DNA of 32,437 nt from Acidobacteriota bacterium (lineage in GTDB: Bacteria > Acidobacteriota > Vicinamibacteria > Vicinamibacterales > SCN-69-37). Shown here one piece after another: positions 1-6,884 of the stretch; the first letter of the stretch is position 1, and the number at the start of each line of letters is the position of its first letter. The notes beneath the pieces are model-generated. The model was not told the DNA's origin. It saw only the letters and a program-made list of their open reading frames with translations, and did not search any database. The stretch covers positions 1 through 32,437 of the forward strand of contig SHUF01000029.1 in NCBI GenBank assembly GCA_009694745.1, given 5' to 3'. Both the position numbers and the translations under genes were made by a program.

Positions 1-677
1 AGTTCGACATCATCATCTTCAACGATGGCGGCATTCCCGCCGTTGGTGGTGGTGCGGGCGGTGGCCGCGGCGGCGGCGGCGGTGGTGGTCGCGGTGATGG
101 TGCCGGTCCCGAAATCCCCGAGGAGTTCCGAAACCGGCAGGGCAGCGTGACTGCCGAGACGATGAACAAGATCAAGGAGTTTGTGCGCGCGGGCGGCACC
201 GTACTGACCATCGGCGGCGCCTCGTCCAGCATTGCCGCGCACTTTGACCTACCCATCGAGAGCCATCTCACCGAGCGTGGCGAAGACGGCCGCCTCGGCC
301 CGTTGCCAGGCACGAAGTTCTATGTGCCTGGGTCGGTGTTGCGCGCGGCGGTGGAGCCGAACTCAATCTTGGGTCACGGCACCGGGCCGGAGATTGACGT
401 GTTCTTCGACAATAGCCCGACGTTCCGCCTTGGACCCGCCGCTACCTCGCGTGGGATCAAGACGATCGCGTGGTTCAACACCCCGACACCGCTCCGCAGC
501 GGTTGGGCGTGGGGACAGCACTATCTGGAGAACGGCATCGCAGCATTTGAGGCCGAAGTGGGCAAGGGCCACCTCTACGTGTTCGGCCCCGAAATCACGT
601 TCCGCTCGCAGCCGCACGGCACGTTCAAGTTCCTGTTCAACGGCATTCTGCTCAGCGCGACTGAGGGCCTGCGCTAG
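1..677 (+). CDS. M14-type zinc carboxypeptidase, C-terminal part (partial)
   Basis: The reading frame is open from the left edge (first full codon at base 3) to TAG at 675-677, so only about the last 224 residues are present and the zinc-binding catalytic domain lies outside the window. What is visible is a short segment, a Gly/Arg-rich linker at about bases 45-115, and then a compact alpha/beta domain containing IKEFVRAGGTVLTIGGASS and ending GTFKFLFNGILLSATEGLR. This tail resembles the C-terminal, glutamine-amidotransferase-like domain of large exported M14-family peptidases common in Acidobacteria (recognised from memory). The family cleaves C-terminal residues from peptides in the periplasm or outside the cell. 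The internal ATG at base 162 is not a start. It is convergent with the M28 peptidase gene, with a large hairpin between them. The family call is fairly sure; activity cannot be judged from this part. Confidence 0.7.
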   Translation, partial: FDIIIFNDGGIPAVGGGAGGGRGGGGGGGRGDGAGPEIPEEFRNRQGSVTAETMNKIKEFVRAGGTVLTIGGASSSIAAHFDLPIESHLTERGEDGRLGPLPGTKFYVPGSVLRAAVEPNSILGHGTGPEIDVFFDNSPTFRLGPAATSRGIKTIAWFNTPTPLRSGWAWGQHYLENGIAAFEAEVGKGHLYVFGPEITFRSQPHGTFKFLFNGILLSATEGLR

Positions 678-692
678 GGTTTCGCCGACGCT

Positions 693-860
693 AATGAGGA
701 TTGAGGATTGCGGCTTGAGGATCGGAATGGCTGAACGCTGATTGAGGATCGTGGATTGGATTGTCGATTGCCGCTAGTGCAATTTCGCAATCAGCAATCC
801 GATCCACGATCGCCAATCAGCGATTCGCCATTCCGAGCCTCAATCCTCAATCCTCAATTG
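693..860. repeat. Type B long hairpin (GGATTGAGGATTG words), copy 1
   Basis: The left arm (about 693-771) and right arm (about 787-860) are inverted, imperfect copies of one another over roughly 75 bases, separated by a loop of about 15 bases. Shared blocks include TGAGGATTGAGGATTG, TCGGAATGGC, CGCTGATTG and GATCGTGGAT. Each arm is itself made of short near-repeats of GGATTG/GATTG. It fills nearly the whole gap between two convergent genes and contains no credible ORF. It could act as a bidirectional terminator or mRNA 3' stabiliser, but there is no clear U-tract. A second element with the same word vocabulary lies at about 10639-10940. Confidence 0.85.
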
Positions 861-871
861 GGGCGCTTTTC

Positions 872-2635
872 TCAGTACTGCCCGCCGCCGCGGCCGGTGT
901 TCGGTGGTGCCGGCATCTGGTCTGGCGCGAAGCGCGGCAGCATCTGCTCGCGCATCGCGATGTGATACACCGCCGACGCCACCGCAATCGCCGACTTCTT
1001 CACATCGTCTTCCACGATGCGCTCGTAGGTGTCGAGGTTCGTGTGCCACGTGTGGCTTCCATACTCCATCGGATCCTGCGCGCCGCCGATGCCCGGCAGG
1101 CCGGCGGCGTTGAACGACGTGCTGTCGGTGCCACCCGGCGCTCGGCTCGTTGAGGCCGTGGCGCCGTAGATGCCGAAATCTTCGAACTGGCGCAGATACT
1201 GTCCGAGGATTCGTGCGGCCTCCGGTGGGCCAAAGATGCCCATGCCGCGGATACGCCCTGTGCCCGAGTCAATGTTGAAGTAGCCGTTGAAACCGGCGAA
1301 CTCAGGCTTGGGGTTCTCTACCGTGCCGAAGTGCTGCTCCACGTACGCCTTCGACCCCAGCAGCCCCTGCTCTTCGCCGCCCCAGAGGGCGACGCGAATG
1401 GTCCGTCGTGGCTTCACGCCAATGGCCTGGAGGATGCGCGCGGCTTCCATCATGATCGCCGAGCCGGCGGCGTTGTCGGTAGCACCCGTGGCCGAGTGCC
1501 ACGAATCCAGGTGGCCGCCAAGCATCACCACTTCACTGGCCTTGTCAGTGCCGGGAATTTCCGCGACGGCGTTGTACGACGTCTTGCCGGCGGGGTAGTC
1601 GCGATTGACGATGGTGAATTCCATCTGAACGGGGGTGCCGTCGGCCAGAATGCGCGTGACACGGCCGTAGTCTTCGTTGCGAAGGACGACGGTCGGCACG
1701 GTCTTCGTGGAGTCGTAGGCCGCATAGTTGAACGTGCTGATCTGTCCGTGCGCGCGAGCCGCATCGTTCACACGTACCGCCGCTCCTGCGGTCATCAGAA
1801 AATCATTGGTCATCGTCGCGACCTGTGCGGCCGTCAGGCGAACCGGACCACCGGCCGGTACGGCGGCGCCCCCGCCACGCCCGCCTCCCGCAGCATTCCC
1901 GCCCCGACCACCGCGACCCGCAGTGCCGGGAACGGCGTTCGGGTCTGGGTTGTACTGCGCCTTCATGTCCTCGTCGACGCGGCGCTTCGGCGGAGCCACC
2001 TCCTGAAAGGGTACCTTGGCTGCCGCTCCGACGAAGACGATCGCGCCTTTCACTTTCGGAGCCATCTCAGTAAAAAACGCTTTCAACTCGGCCTCGGTTG
2101 GCGGCAGGCGCTGCGGTGTTGCCGCTCCGCCCCGGCCAGCCACGGCACCACCGGCGGCCGGCGCGGGAGCCTCGGAGGCTGGGCTCGTCGGAGTAATCAG
2201 GTTGACCGCAGGGCCGGTGACTGTGCCCTTGGTGGACGGTGTCCACGCGAGCACTTCGAACACCAGATTGTCTTTCACAGGCGAAAGGATGTGGCCGCTG
2301 GCCTTTTCGTTCAGCCAGCCGCCGGCCGGCGTGACGGTCGCCGCCTTGAACTCGAACGGCTCCAGTTTGCCGTTCTTGAAACCCCACTTCTCCATCGTCT
2401 GCACGGCCCATTTCGCTGCGTTCTCGTGGTTCGGCGAGCCGGTGACGCGCGGTCCGTACACGTCAGTCAGATAATGAATCGTCCGCATGATCTGGGAGTT
2501 GTCCCAGCCCTCTTTGCGGATCTTTGCGTTGATCTCGGTATCAATCACTTCCTGCGGGGTCTGGGTGGCCTGTGCGATGGGGTACGCCACCGCAAGACCG
2601 AACACGAACATGGGAAGAAGCAGCCTGCGCCTCAT
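872..2635 (-). CDS. Exported M28-family metallopeptidase (aminopeptidase-like)
   Basis: This is a 587-residue protein starting at ATG 2635, chosen because a GAGGAG Shine-Dalgarno lies about 10 nt upstream and the product then opens with a signal peptide (MRRRLLLPMFVFGLAVAYPIAQA). The longer frame to 2719 lacks this logic. The M28 di-zinc ligands are all visible: H375 in GGHLDSW, D387 in GATDNAAG, E421/E422 in WGGEEQG, D456 in NIDSG and H531 in HTNLDTY. A PA-like insert occupies roughly residues 85-345. It carries an Ala/Pro-rich stretch and a Gly/Arg-rich stretch (near GTAGRGGRGGNAAGGGRGG). The enzyme should release N-terminal residues from peptides in the periplasm or outside the cell. It is divergent from the small hypothetical at 2718 and convergent with the M14 gene. 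Substrate specificity is unknown; family assignment is very sure. Confidence 0.93.
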   Translation of the reverse strand: MRRRLLLPMFVFGLAVAYPIAQATQTPQEVIDTEINAKIRKEGWDNSQIMRTIHYLTDVYGPRVTGSPNHENAAKWAVQTMEKWGFKNGKLEPFEFKAATVTPAGGWLNEKASGHILSPVKDNLVFEVLAWTPSTKGTVTGPAVNLITPTSPASEAPAPAAGGAVAGRGGAATPQRLPPTEAELKAFFTEMAPKVKGAIVFVGAAAKVPFQEVAPPKRRVDEDMKAQYNPDPNAVPGTAGRGGRGGNAAGGGRGGGAAVPAGGPVRLTAAQVATMTNDFLMTAGAAVRVNDAARAHGQISTFNYAAYDSTKTVPTVVLRNEDYGRVTRILADGTPVQMEFTIVNRDYPAGKTSYNAVAEIPGTDKASEVVMLGGHLDSWHSATGATDNAAGSAIMMEAARILQAIGVKPRRTIRVALWGGEEQGLLGSKAYVEQHFGTVENPKPEFAGFNGYFNIDSGTGRIRGMGIFGPPEAARILGQYLRQFEDFGIYGATASTSRAPGGTDSTSFNAAGLPGIGGAQDPMEYGSHTWHTNLDTYERIVEDDVKKSAIAVASAVYHIAMREQMLPRFAPDQMPAPPNTGRGGGQY

Positions 2636-2717
2636 AATCTGAGCACTCCTCATAGCAAGGGAATCCAACGCGCCGTCTGCCCTGTGTTCTGATAGACGGT
2701 GAGCAAGCGGATCATAC

Positions 2718-3023
2718 ATGACGCACCAGACTTGGACCTATCCAGAGGAGTTGACGGTGGCGCTGCTGTCGTATGGACTGAAACCAACGGCCACCACGCC
2801 GCCCCAGCTGGTGCGCGACGCCCTCAACGACTTGTACCGGTACGAAATCAGGCGGCTTCGGCAGCGTCGGCACGACGGCCTGGTGGAGAAGTCTCGGTAT
2901 GTGGACGAGGTGATCCTGCTGCGCAAGCGCTACTGGCCGCTCACGCTGCAACCCGACCACTGGCTCCGCATTTGTCAGGCCGGAGGTCCCGGGCTTCAGC
3001 CCGGGACGCGCGGCACGGGCTGA
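2718..3023 (+). CDS. Small conserved-type hypothetical protein with REP-encoded C-terminus
   Basis: A 101-residue protein of unknown function. The first 86 or so residues (MTHQTWTYPEELTVALLSYG onward) look like a real cytoplasmic helical protein rich in Arg, with the segments TPPQLVRDALNDLYRYEIRR and YVDEVILLRKRYWPL. I recall similar small proteins from Acidobacteria, but no function is known. The final residues (about AGGPGLQPGTRGTG) are translated from a double palindromic REP-like element at 2982-3037, and the stop codon TGA lies in that element. The ancestral C-terminus was therefore probably near LRICQ. It starts 82 bp from the divergent M28 gene and ends convergently with the ATP-grasp gene. 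No signal peptide or membrane segment is seen. Confidence 0.65.
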   Translation: MTHQTWTYPEELTVALLSYGLKPTATTPPQLVRDALNDLYRYEIRRLRQRRHDGLVEKSRYVDEVILLRKRYWPLTLQPDHWLRICQAGGPGLQPGTRGTG

Positions 3024-3037
3024 AGCCCGTGCCCTCC
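2982..3037. repeat. REP-like double palindrome at a convergent junction
   Basis: Two hairpins sit side by side: 2986-3007 with the core CCCGGGCTTCAGCCCGGG, and 3012-3033 with the core CACGGGCTGAAGCCCGTG. They are enclosed by GGAG at 2982-2985 pairing with CTCC at 3034-3037. The loops TTCA-type and TGAA-type are mirror images, so the two are inverted copies of one unit. Such units resemble REP/BIME elements, which in many bacteria are spread by REP-associated tyrosine transposases (RAYT); no such transposase is in the window. It overlaps the 3' end of the gene at 2718-3023. Confidence 0.85.
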
Positions 3038-3068
3038 GAGCGATCGACAGTCGCCAGCGCGGAGGGGG

Positions 3069-4094
3069 CTAGCCGTTTTTCTCCGGTTCCCAGCGCAGAC
3101 CGGCCCTGAGAATGCGCTGAATCAGTGCGGGGTAGTGGACTCCGGAGAGATCGGCCGACCGCGCGAAGTCTTCGCCGATGGCGATCTGGGGATTGGGGTT
3201 CGCTTCGATCACCCAGACGCGGCCCTTCGCGTCGGTACGCATGTCGATGCGGGCGTATCCGCTGAGCTGCAACGCCCGGTAGACCCGCTTGCACATCGCC
3301 GGGATGCGCTCCTGCACGCCCTCGGTCAAGGGCTCTGCGACCCCCGTCATGATGCCGGCTTTTTCTTGGTAACTGCTGCTCCATTTCACCCGGGAGGTCG
3401 CGATCCGGTGCTGCCGGTCCGTCATCTTCTCGAAAAACATCTCCCAGACCGGGAAGACCTGCAGCCGGTCGTTGCCGACGATGGCGCAGTAGAGTTCGCG
3501 GCCTTCAATGTACTGCTCGACAATGGCCTCGGTATGGATGGAGTCGTGAATAAACTGGACGCGTTCCAGCATCCTTCGCTCATCTTCTACCACCGAGGCC
3601 TGCGAAATGCCGATCGAGGCTTCCTGCGTCAGTGACTTGACAATCACCGGATAGGTCATCCGCTTGGGCAGTTTGAACTTCTTGCGCCGATAGGCGACGG
3701 CGAAATCAGGCGCCGAGATGCGGTGATATTGCAGGAGCTTCTTAGACAGCGCTTTGTCGCGCGCGAGAATCATCCCCCGCGGATTGCAGCCGGTGTACGA
3801 CAGGCGCAGCAATTCCAGATACGACACCACGTTCTGATCGTAGGTGCCGACCTCGTGAAAGGCCTCGAGCAGGTTGAAAACGATGTGCGGCTTAAATTCT
3901 TCGGCGGCCTGCTTGATGGGCGTGAGTTCGTCCGCGATGCCAAGCACGCGCACTTCATGCTTCAAATCGTCGCGCAGCGTTTTAAGAACGTCGTACTCGG
4001 TCCGCCATGGAGCCTTGTCGGTCTCAATGCCCGACACATCGTCTGGCGGGACGAGGTAATGATGAATAAGGAGGAGGACACGAAGTCTCCTCAT
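3069..4094 (-). CDS. ATP-grasp ligase, D-Ala-D-Ala ligase-like
   Basis: A 341-residue cytoplasmic protein with an ATP-grasp fold. Seen in order: an N-terminal alpha/beta region (MRRLRVLLLIHHYLVPPD) and the segment PHIVFNLLEAFHEVGTYDQN. Next comes YTGCNPRGMILARDKALSKKLL, the start of the ATP-grasp domain as in D-Ala-D-Ala ligases. The nucleotide-binding strand is YPVIVKSLTQEAS, followed by AIVEQYIEGRELYCAIVGN. The metal-binding end is GYARIDMRTDAKGRVWVIEANPNPQ. The family joins a carboxylate to an amine using ATP. The true substrate is unknown; a peptide or amino-acid ligation is likely, and it need not be the cell-wall enzyme. It is the last gene of a three-gene operon, 13 nt after the metallophosphoesterase, with GAGGCGGT as a possible ribosome binding site. 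Confidence 0.8.
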   Translation of the reverse strand: MRRLRVLLLIHHYLVPPDDVSGIETDKAPWRTEYDVLKTLRDDLKHEVRVLGIADELTPIKQAAEEFKPHIVFNLLEAFHEVGTYDQNVVSYLELLRLSYTGCNPRGMILARDKALSKKLLQYHRISAPDFAVAYRRKKFKLPKRMTYPVIVKSLTQEASIGISQASVVEDERRMLERVQFIHDSIHTEAIVEQYIEGRELYCAIVGNDRLQVFPVWEMFFEKMTDRQHRIATSRVKWSSSYQEKAGIMTGVAEPLTEGVQERIPAMCKRVYRALQLSGYARIDMRTDAKGRVWVIEANPNPQIAIGEDFARSADLSGVHYPALIQRILRAGLRWEPEKNG

Positions 4095-4107
4095 GCGCGG
4101 TACCGCC

Positions 4108-4992
4108 TCATTGCAGAGGAATCATAAACGGATCTCGCGCTGGAACAAAACGTGATGCGTGTTGTGACGTTGTCGTTAACACATCGCGGAGGTACCAATC
4201 GACGCCGCGATCTTGTTGCCAATCGCGCGGATATCCGAGCGAGACCTCTTCATGTCTGACGCCGTGCCTAACGATGGTGGTGCGCATGTGCAGATGTCCC
4301 GACACCACCGCGCGTGCGCGGAATCGGCGTGGCCAGTCTTCGGTGCGCGTGGTGCCGCACCAAATCGAAAACCTTGGTACACGTGGCGGACGTGCCAGGT
4401 CATATCGAAGAGGCCAGTGATTGATGAGGACTGTTTCGGCATCAATCGGCAACGCGGCGAGCCTGGCTTCTGTTTCGTCACAACGCGCGGCACACCACGC
4501 AGCGCGCGATGGCCATGGTGTGGGGTCCAGCATCTGTTCATCACCACACACCACGCCGTTCTCACGGGCCCAGGCGAGCGCGCCTTCGTGCGTCACGTCG
4601 GGCGGACGAAAGGAGTAGTCGTAGAGGAGGAACATTGGACAGATGTAAATTGGGAAATTAGGAACTGGGGAAGTGGGGAACTGGGCGTAGGGGTCTTCTG
4701 GTGTCAGAACGCTGTAGGTGCGGCACGTCCCAACGAGCTGGTCGTAGCGGGCCTGGCCGCGGGTGCGGTCGGTAGCGTCGGGCGGGCACCAGAGATCGTG
4801 ATTGCCGGGAGTCCAGATGACCTTGGCGAAGCGCGGTGTGAGCTGATCGAGCGCAAAGCGCAGGTGTTCAACCCGTTCGCCCACGTCGCCGGCGACAATC
4901 AGCCAGTCTTCGGGGTAGTGGGCCACCCCTTCGAGCCCTTCGCGATTGCGCTTGTGACTCAGGTGCAGGTCGCTGATGGCGAGCAGGCGCAT
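4108..4992 (-). CDS. Calcineurin-like metallophosphoesterase
   Basis: A 294-residue cytoplasmic protein with the full dimetal phosphoesterase signature: D8-x-H10 (ISDLHLS), G35-D36 (AGDVGE), G-N64-H65-D (TPGNHDLW), H192 (INHWPL) and G-H233-L-H235 (SGHLHM). The family hydrolyses phosphomonoesters or phosphodiesters; the substrate is not evident. Its ATG overlaps the stop of the upstream phosphopantetheinyl transferase by one base (TGATG), implying translational coupling, so a role in the same pathway is plausible. One oddity is a Pro/Phe-rich insertion at about residues 100-117 (PYAQFPTSPVPNFPIY). It is encoded by an iterated low-complexity DNA stretch at about 4644-4690, which looks like an acquired in-frame repeat rather than part of the fold. 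Confidence 0.88.
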   Translation of the reverse strand: MRLLAISDLHLSHKRNREGLEGVAHYPEDWLIVAGDVGERVEHLRFALDQLTPRFAKVIWTPGNHDLWCPPDATDRTRGQARYDQLVGTCRTYSVLTPEDPYAQFPTSPVPNFPIYICPMFLLYDYSFRPPDVTHEGALAWARENGVVCGDEQMLDPTPWPSRAAWCAARCDETEARLAALPIDAETVLINHWPLRYDLARPPRVPRFSIWCGTTRTEDWPRRFRARAVVSGHLHMRTTIVRHGVRHEEVSLGYPRDWQQDRGVDWYLRDVLTTTSQHASRFVPARDPFMIPLQ

Positions 4993-5729
4993 CAGCGGGT
5001 TAGCGCGTCAAGCGTCACAGCGCTCACGGCTATGTCGGGCCGCGGGGAGCCGGCGGGTTGTGGCACGGCGACCGAGAGCAGATACCGTGGGGTCGGCTGA
5101 AACAACCCAAACGCCCAGTCGCGACTTGTGCCTTCGAGCGATTCTCGGAAGCTGATGGAGGGATGTTCTCCGGCCAGGTTGAACTCCAGGTCGGCCAGAT
5201 GAACGGCGATGCCCAGACCGCGCGCTTTGAGATAGGCCTCTTTGAGGGTCCAGTAGGTCAGAAATCGGTGGGTCTGCGCCGCCTCAGGTTGCTGTTCAAT
5301 GTCGGCGACTTCGGCAGGCGCGCAGAATCTCCGCGCCAGATCCCGGGTCAGGGGCCGGCGGTCCAGATCCTCGAGGTCCACACCAACGTCCGACACCGAA
5401 GACAACACACACGCCACCAGGTTCCCGGAATGGGCCAGGTTGAACGACCAGGGCGATGGAGGAGACGCAATCTCGGGACGCCCACGCTCGCCTTCCCTCA
5501 GTTCCCACGCGGCCGCCGACGTGCCTGTCAGCGATTCGAGCCAGCCGCGAATGAGCAATCGGCCTACCAGGAACTGATGCGCCGCGAGCTGGTGACGATA
5601 GCGGGCGTAGCGATCGCGTTCGGTCTGCGGCAGACGCGACACCCAGGCCGACGCGTCGTCGGCGGTGACCGCCGACACATCGACCCAACAGACGCAGACG
5701 TCGCGGTCAGAGGGGCGGGGAAGGGACAA
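4992..5729 (-). CDS. Sfp-type 4'-phosphopantetheinyl transferase
   Basis: A protein of about 245 residues that should move the phosphopantetheine arm of CoA onto a serine of acyl or peptidyl carrier proteins. The family motifs are present: SFNLAHSGN (substrate-binding His), GVDLEDLDRR with the Mg-binding D118 and E120, and FLTYWTLKEAYLKARGLG with W160, K163, E164 and K168. No ATG exists at the N-terminus. TTG at 5729 is chosen because it lies 8 nt after a TACAAT -10 box on this strand; TTG 5747 (six residues longer) is the alternative but would lie upstream of that box. It is the first gene of an operon with the metallophosphoesterase and ATP-grasp genes, and divergent from a malonyltransferase. 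That pairing points to carrier-protein chemistry (fatty acid or polyketide). The enzyme call is sure; the start is not. Confidence 0.87.
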   Translation of the reverse strand: MSLPRPSDRDVCVCWVDVSAVTADDASAWVSRLPQTERDRYARYRHQLAAHQFLVGRLLIRGWLESLTGTSAAAWELREGERGRPEIASPPSPWSFNLAHSGNLVACVLSSVSDVGVDLEDLDRRPLTRDLARRFCAPAEVADIEQQPEAAQTHRFLTYWTLKEAYLKARGLGIAVHLADLEFNLAGEHPSISFRESLEGTSRDWAFGLFQPTPRYLLSVAVPQPAGSPRPDIAVSAVTLDALTR

Positions 5730-5737
5730 GTCTGGTG

Positions 5738-5743
5738 ATTGTA
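5738..5743 (-). promoter_or_regulatory. -10 box (TACAAT) for the phosphopantetheinyl transferase operon
   Basis: TACAAT on the minus strand lies in the left arm of hairpin A1, 8 nt before the TTG at 5729. No Shine-Dalgarno sequence is seen, so transcription probably starts at or next to the start codon. The same sequence and nearly the same spacing occur in the opposite arm for the malonyltransferase gene. Confidence 0.5.
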
Positions 5744-6003
5744 GCAATGAGGAAATGTCACAAATGTCCGAAATGGCGAAATATGCACAATGCTCGAATG
5801 CTCGAATTGCGGAATCTCAATCAATTTGTGAATGCATGAATGTCTGGCAGCTTCCCGGTGCCGGTCAGCGCCTCGGAGCTGACGCCGATGACATTCGGGC
5901 ATTCTGTCAATGAATGTTCAGGCATTCGCCCATTCGATGATTCGAGCATTGTGGACATTTCGACATTTCGCCATTTCGGTCATTTGTGTCATTTGTCCAT
6001 TGC

Positions 6004-6009
6004 TACAAT
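6004..6009 (+). promoter_or_regulatory. -10 box (TACAAT) for the malonyltransferase gene
   Basis: TACAAT lies in the right arm of hairpin A1, 7 nt before ATG 6017, with no ribosome binding site between. This geometry fits a leaderless mRNA. No convincing -35 hexamer is visible, because the upstream sequence is the iterated ATTTCG/CATTTG repeat. Confidence 0.55.
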
Positions 6010-6016
6010 CACCTGA

Positions 6017-6874
6017 ATGGTCATCTGTCTCTTCCCCGGTCAGGGTTCGCAGTCAAAAGGTATGGGCGCTGAGTTGTTCGATCGCTACCCCGATTGGACG
6101 GCGCAGGCCGATGATGTGCTTGGGTTCTCCATTCGCGAGTTGTGTATGGACGACCCGCGCGAGGAACTTCGGCGCACGCAGTTTACGCAGCCGGCGTTGT
6201 TTGTGGTGAATGCGCTGACGTATCGAGCGCGAATGGATGACGGGAAGCCGGCGCCGGATTTTGTGGCCGGGCACAGCCTGGGCGAATTTAATGCGTTGCT
6301 TGCGGCGGGCGCCTACGATTTCGCGACCGGCCTGGCGATGGTGAAGCGGCGCGGGCAGATCATGGGGCAGGTGAGTGGCGGCGGTATGGCCGCGGTGATT
6401 GGCATGGAGCCGGCCGCGATCCAGGCCGTGCTCGAGACCACGGAAGCCGGGCGCCGGCTCGACGTGGCAAACTTCAATTCCTACGATCAGACGGTCATCG
6501 CCGGGCCGCAGGAGGACCTGGCCGCGGTCAAGGAGCAGTTTGAAGCCGCGGGCGTTCGGGCGTACATCCCGCTCAACGTGAGCGCACCGTTCCATTCACG
6601 CTACATGCGCGCAGCGGAGGCGGAGTTCAGCGGGTTCCTCGCCGGCATCGAATTCAGTCGTCCTGGAATCCCGGTGATTTCAAACGTCACCGGCAAGCCC
6701 TACGACGACACCCGCGTGCGCGAGACCCTCTCCGAGCAGATTGGGCACTCGGTCCGGTGGCTGGATTCGATGGAGTGTCTGCTGGCGCAACCAGAGCCGA
6801 CGTTCGAGGAAGTCGGACTTGGCACTGTACTGAGCAAGCTCGTCGTGCAGATAAAGAAGCGCCGACGAGCGTGA
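6017..6874 (+). CDS. fabD: ACP S-malonyltransferase (FabD / trans-acting AT-like)
   Basis: A 285-residue cytoplasmic acyltransferase that should load malonyl from malonyl-CoA onto an acyl carrier protein. Visible landmarks are GQGSQ at 8-12, the nucleophile S87 in AGHSLGEF, R112 in VKRRGQIM (malonate carboxylate) and catalytic H193 in APFHSRYM. The N-terminal segment ADDVLGFSIRELC...TQFTQPALFVVNAL reads more like the trans-acting AT proteins of trans-AT polyketide systems than housekeeping FabD (judged from memory). It stands alone, not in a fabH-fabD-fabG-acpP cluster, and faces a divergent Sfp-type transferase. No polyketide synthase is in the window. The gene symbol is therefore functional shorthand only. 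Confidence 0.88.
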   Translation: MVICLFPGQGSQSKGMGAELFDRYPDWTAQADDVLGFSIRELCMDDPREELRRTQFTQPALFVVNALTYRARMDDGKPAPDFVAGHSLGEFNALLAAGAYDFATGLAMVKRRGQIMGQVSGGGMAAVIGMEPAAIQAVLETTEAGRRLDVANFNSYDQTVIAGPQEDLAAVKEQFEAAGVRAYIPLNVSAPFHSRYMRAAEAEFSGFLAGIEFSRPGIPVISNVTGKPYDDTRVRETLSEQIGHSVRWLDSMECLLAQPEPTFEEVGLGTVLSKLVVQIKKRRRA

Positions 6875-6884
6875 GGGCGATTCG

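Larger units (their letters stand above)
5734..6013. repeat. Type A long hairpin, copy A1, filling a divergent promoter region
   Basis: A 280-bp imperfect inverted repeat. The outermost 16 bases are a perfect pair: GGTGATTGTAGCAATG at 5734-5749 and its complement at 5998-6013. Inside, the arms match imperfectly through the words AAATGTCACAAATGTCCG, GAAATGGCGAAAT and CACAATGCTCGAAT, and the centre holds smaller hairpins such as GTCAGC/GCTGAC near 5865-5884. It spans the whole space between the transferase and malonyltransferase start codons. The outer arms each carry a TACAAT -10 box. Confidence 0.88.

Noticed and set aside
1331-2692. A 453-codon open frame opposite the M28 peptidase
   Set aside because: The product has no recognisable domain and lies wholly over a gene with all five zinc ligands and a ribosome binding site.
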